A DNA stretch of 64,000 bases, from positions 12,588 through 76,587 of the forward strand of contig CAYWNA010000032.1 of NCBI GenBank assembly GCA_964459305.1, read 5' to 3'. Shown here piece by piece: positions 63,327 through 64,000 of this stretch. Position 1 is the stretch's first letter, and each line of letters starts with the position of its first letter. Made by a program: the position numbers and the translations under genes. Below the pieces are notes generated by a model that was not told the DNA's origin, did no database searches, and saw only the letters and a list, made by a program, of their open reading frames with translations. The stretch comes from CAYWNA01 sp964459305 (GTDB lineage: Bacteria > Planctomycetota > Planctomycetia > Pirellulales > Pirellulaceae).

Positions 63327-63749
63327 CTAGAGATCGAACAACCCTTCGAGCTTGTTGATCGCGAAGATTTCCCGGATCACTGGATTCAGCCCGCGCAATT
63401 TGAGTGTGCCTTGGGCCGACTGCACCGTCCTTTGCAGAGCGATCAGTCCGTTGAGAAACGTACTGCTGATGAACTCGACGGCGTGAAAGTTTAGGAGAAT
63501 GTGGGGCGATGTGTGGTACTGAACCAAGAACTTGCCGACACGCTCAATCTCGGCCCTCTCCAAATTCATATCAGCCATCAGATTGAGCATGATGGCATCG
63601 TCGATGTCTTGCATGCGAAACCACGACAGATGCCCACAGGACGCGCATGGCGCTTCGCCGGACGCCTCTAGTGGATCAGCGGCCACCTTGTGACCGCACA
63701 CCGGGCATCGGGTCGGATCGCTCATCAACGACTCAGAAGCGGCATTCAT
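63327..63749 (-). CDS. zinc-ribbon STAS domain protein
   Basis: A protein of 140 residues from ATG 63749 (GGAGGAGTACAAGCG upstream). Residues 15-42 form a zinc ribbon with paired CPVCGH and CASCGH. A STAS fold follows (IERVGKFLVQYHTSPHILLN, VEFISSTFLNGLIALQRTVQ), with the expected Ser in FISSTFLNG, and ends NPVIREIFAINKLEGLFDL. STAS proteins are anti-sigma-factor antagonists controlled by Ser phosphorylation; no kinase or phosphatase gene is in view. It is convergent with hypD. Confidence 0.85.
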   Translation of the reverse strand: MNAASESLMSDPTRCPVCGHKVAADPLEASGEAPCASCGHLSWFRMQDIDDAIMLNLMADMNLERAEIERVGKFLVQYHTSPHILLNFHAVEFISSTFLNGLIALQRTVQSAQGTLKLRGLNPVIREIFAINKLEGLFDL

Positions 63750-64000
63750 CGCTTGTACTCCTCCGGCAGCACGAGTGCGACCGTACCACTATTTGAACAT
63801 ATGACGGGCTCGTTCGGAAGAGACTGTTTGGTTTCTTGTCCCTATTGTTGAAGCTGGCGTCCGACCGGACGCGTCTGGATGTACGATCATTCCGGATGAG
63901 TTTGGGGAACGGTGATCGTATTCTCGCAGGGAGGGTAAGATGGGACCTAGTCCGCATTTCTCATCAGCCCAGGGATTTGGCGACACCGTGTATCGAAGTA
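63750..64000. other. window end, no gene recognised
   Basis: The 5' region of the STAS gene. No coding motif was seen in any frame in the remaining 250 bases. Confidence 0.5.

Noticed and set aside
1..64000. CRISPR arrays, tRNA or rRNA genes, toxin-antitoxin pairs, prophage modules
   Set aside because: I found no regularly spaced direct repeats, no cloverleaf-like genes, no rRNA signatures and no phage structural genes.

Overview
The window looks like a chromosomal segment of a Planctomycetota bacterium, probably near Pirellulales. This is inferred from family content: a PVC-type dehydrogenase/HEAT/cytochrome c giant protein, a BBP7-type outer-membrane porin, many PQQ-like beta-propeller proteins, two secreted sulfatases, an SLA1-homology-domain (SHD1) protein, a stand-alone ECF sigma factor and short intergenic palindromes. 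Base composition is moderately GC-rich. No rRNA, tRNA, CRISPR array or prophage was seen.

Layout. 1-8.7 kb: a truncated PQQ-like protein, a 1721-residue multidomain secreted protein, an ECF sigma factor and a silk-like Gly/Ala repeat protein. 9-12.3 kb: a UroD-family protein, a Tat-exported FAD oxidoreductase and a small glycoside-hydrolase remnant. 12.4-27 kb: a glycan-degradation neighbourhood with a PQQ-like protein, a beta-helix protein, a heparinase II/III-like lyase with a secreted partner, a transposase relic, an SHD1/beta-propeller protein and two sulfatases flanking an orphan DNA methyltransferase. 26.7-30.3 kb: an aligned set of Tat-cupin, SDR, DeoC aldolase and zinc alcohol dehydrogenase, probably a carbohydrate or aldehyde pathway. 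30.6-33.1 kb: a BASS transporter, CBS pair, globin and universal stress protein. 33.4-45.2 kb: a BBP7 porin, TraB-like protein translationally coupled to a GH88-like hydrolase, MMPL exporter, giant AsmA-like protein and LarA-like protein. 45.4-54.3 kb: two paralogous surface proteins ending in DDDDAS, a YiiX-like papain-fold protein, aroB-yjbQ, a YVTN/di-heme cytochrome protein and a frameshifted TolC-like gene. 54.7-63.7 kb: kdsD, a class II aldolase-like/UroD-like operon, a PQQ lipoprotein, a glycyl-radical activase with its enzyme, and a zinc-ribbon STAS protein.

The strongest single observation is the glycyl radical enzyme at 60817-63189. It keeps the known trans-4-hydroxy-L-proline dehydratase (HypD) catalytic residues at the same residue numbers and lies directly behind its radical-SAM activase. 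This implies oxygen-sensitive hydroxyproline (or closely related) metabolism in a planctomycete. The second theme is the intergenic DNA: at least four families of short, nearly perfect palindromes recur within 64 kb. One is a nested 110-bp element found in both orientations, and another has half-copies that flank the transposase relic.
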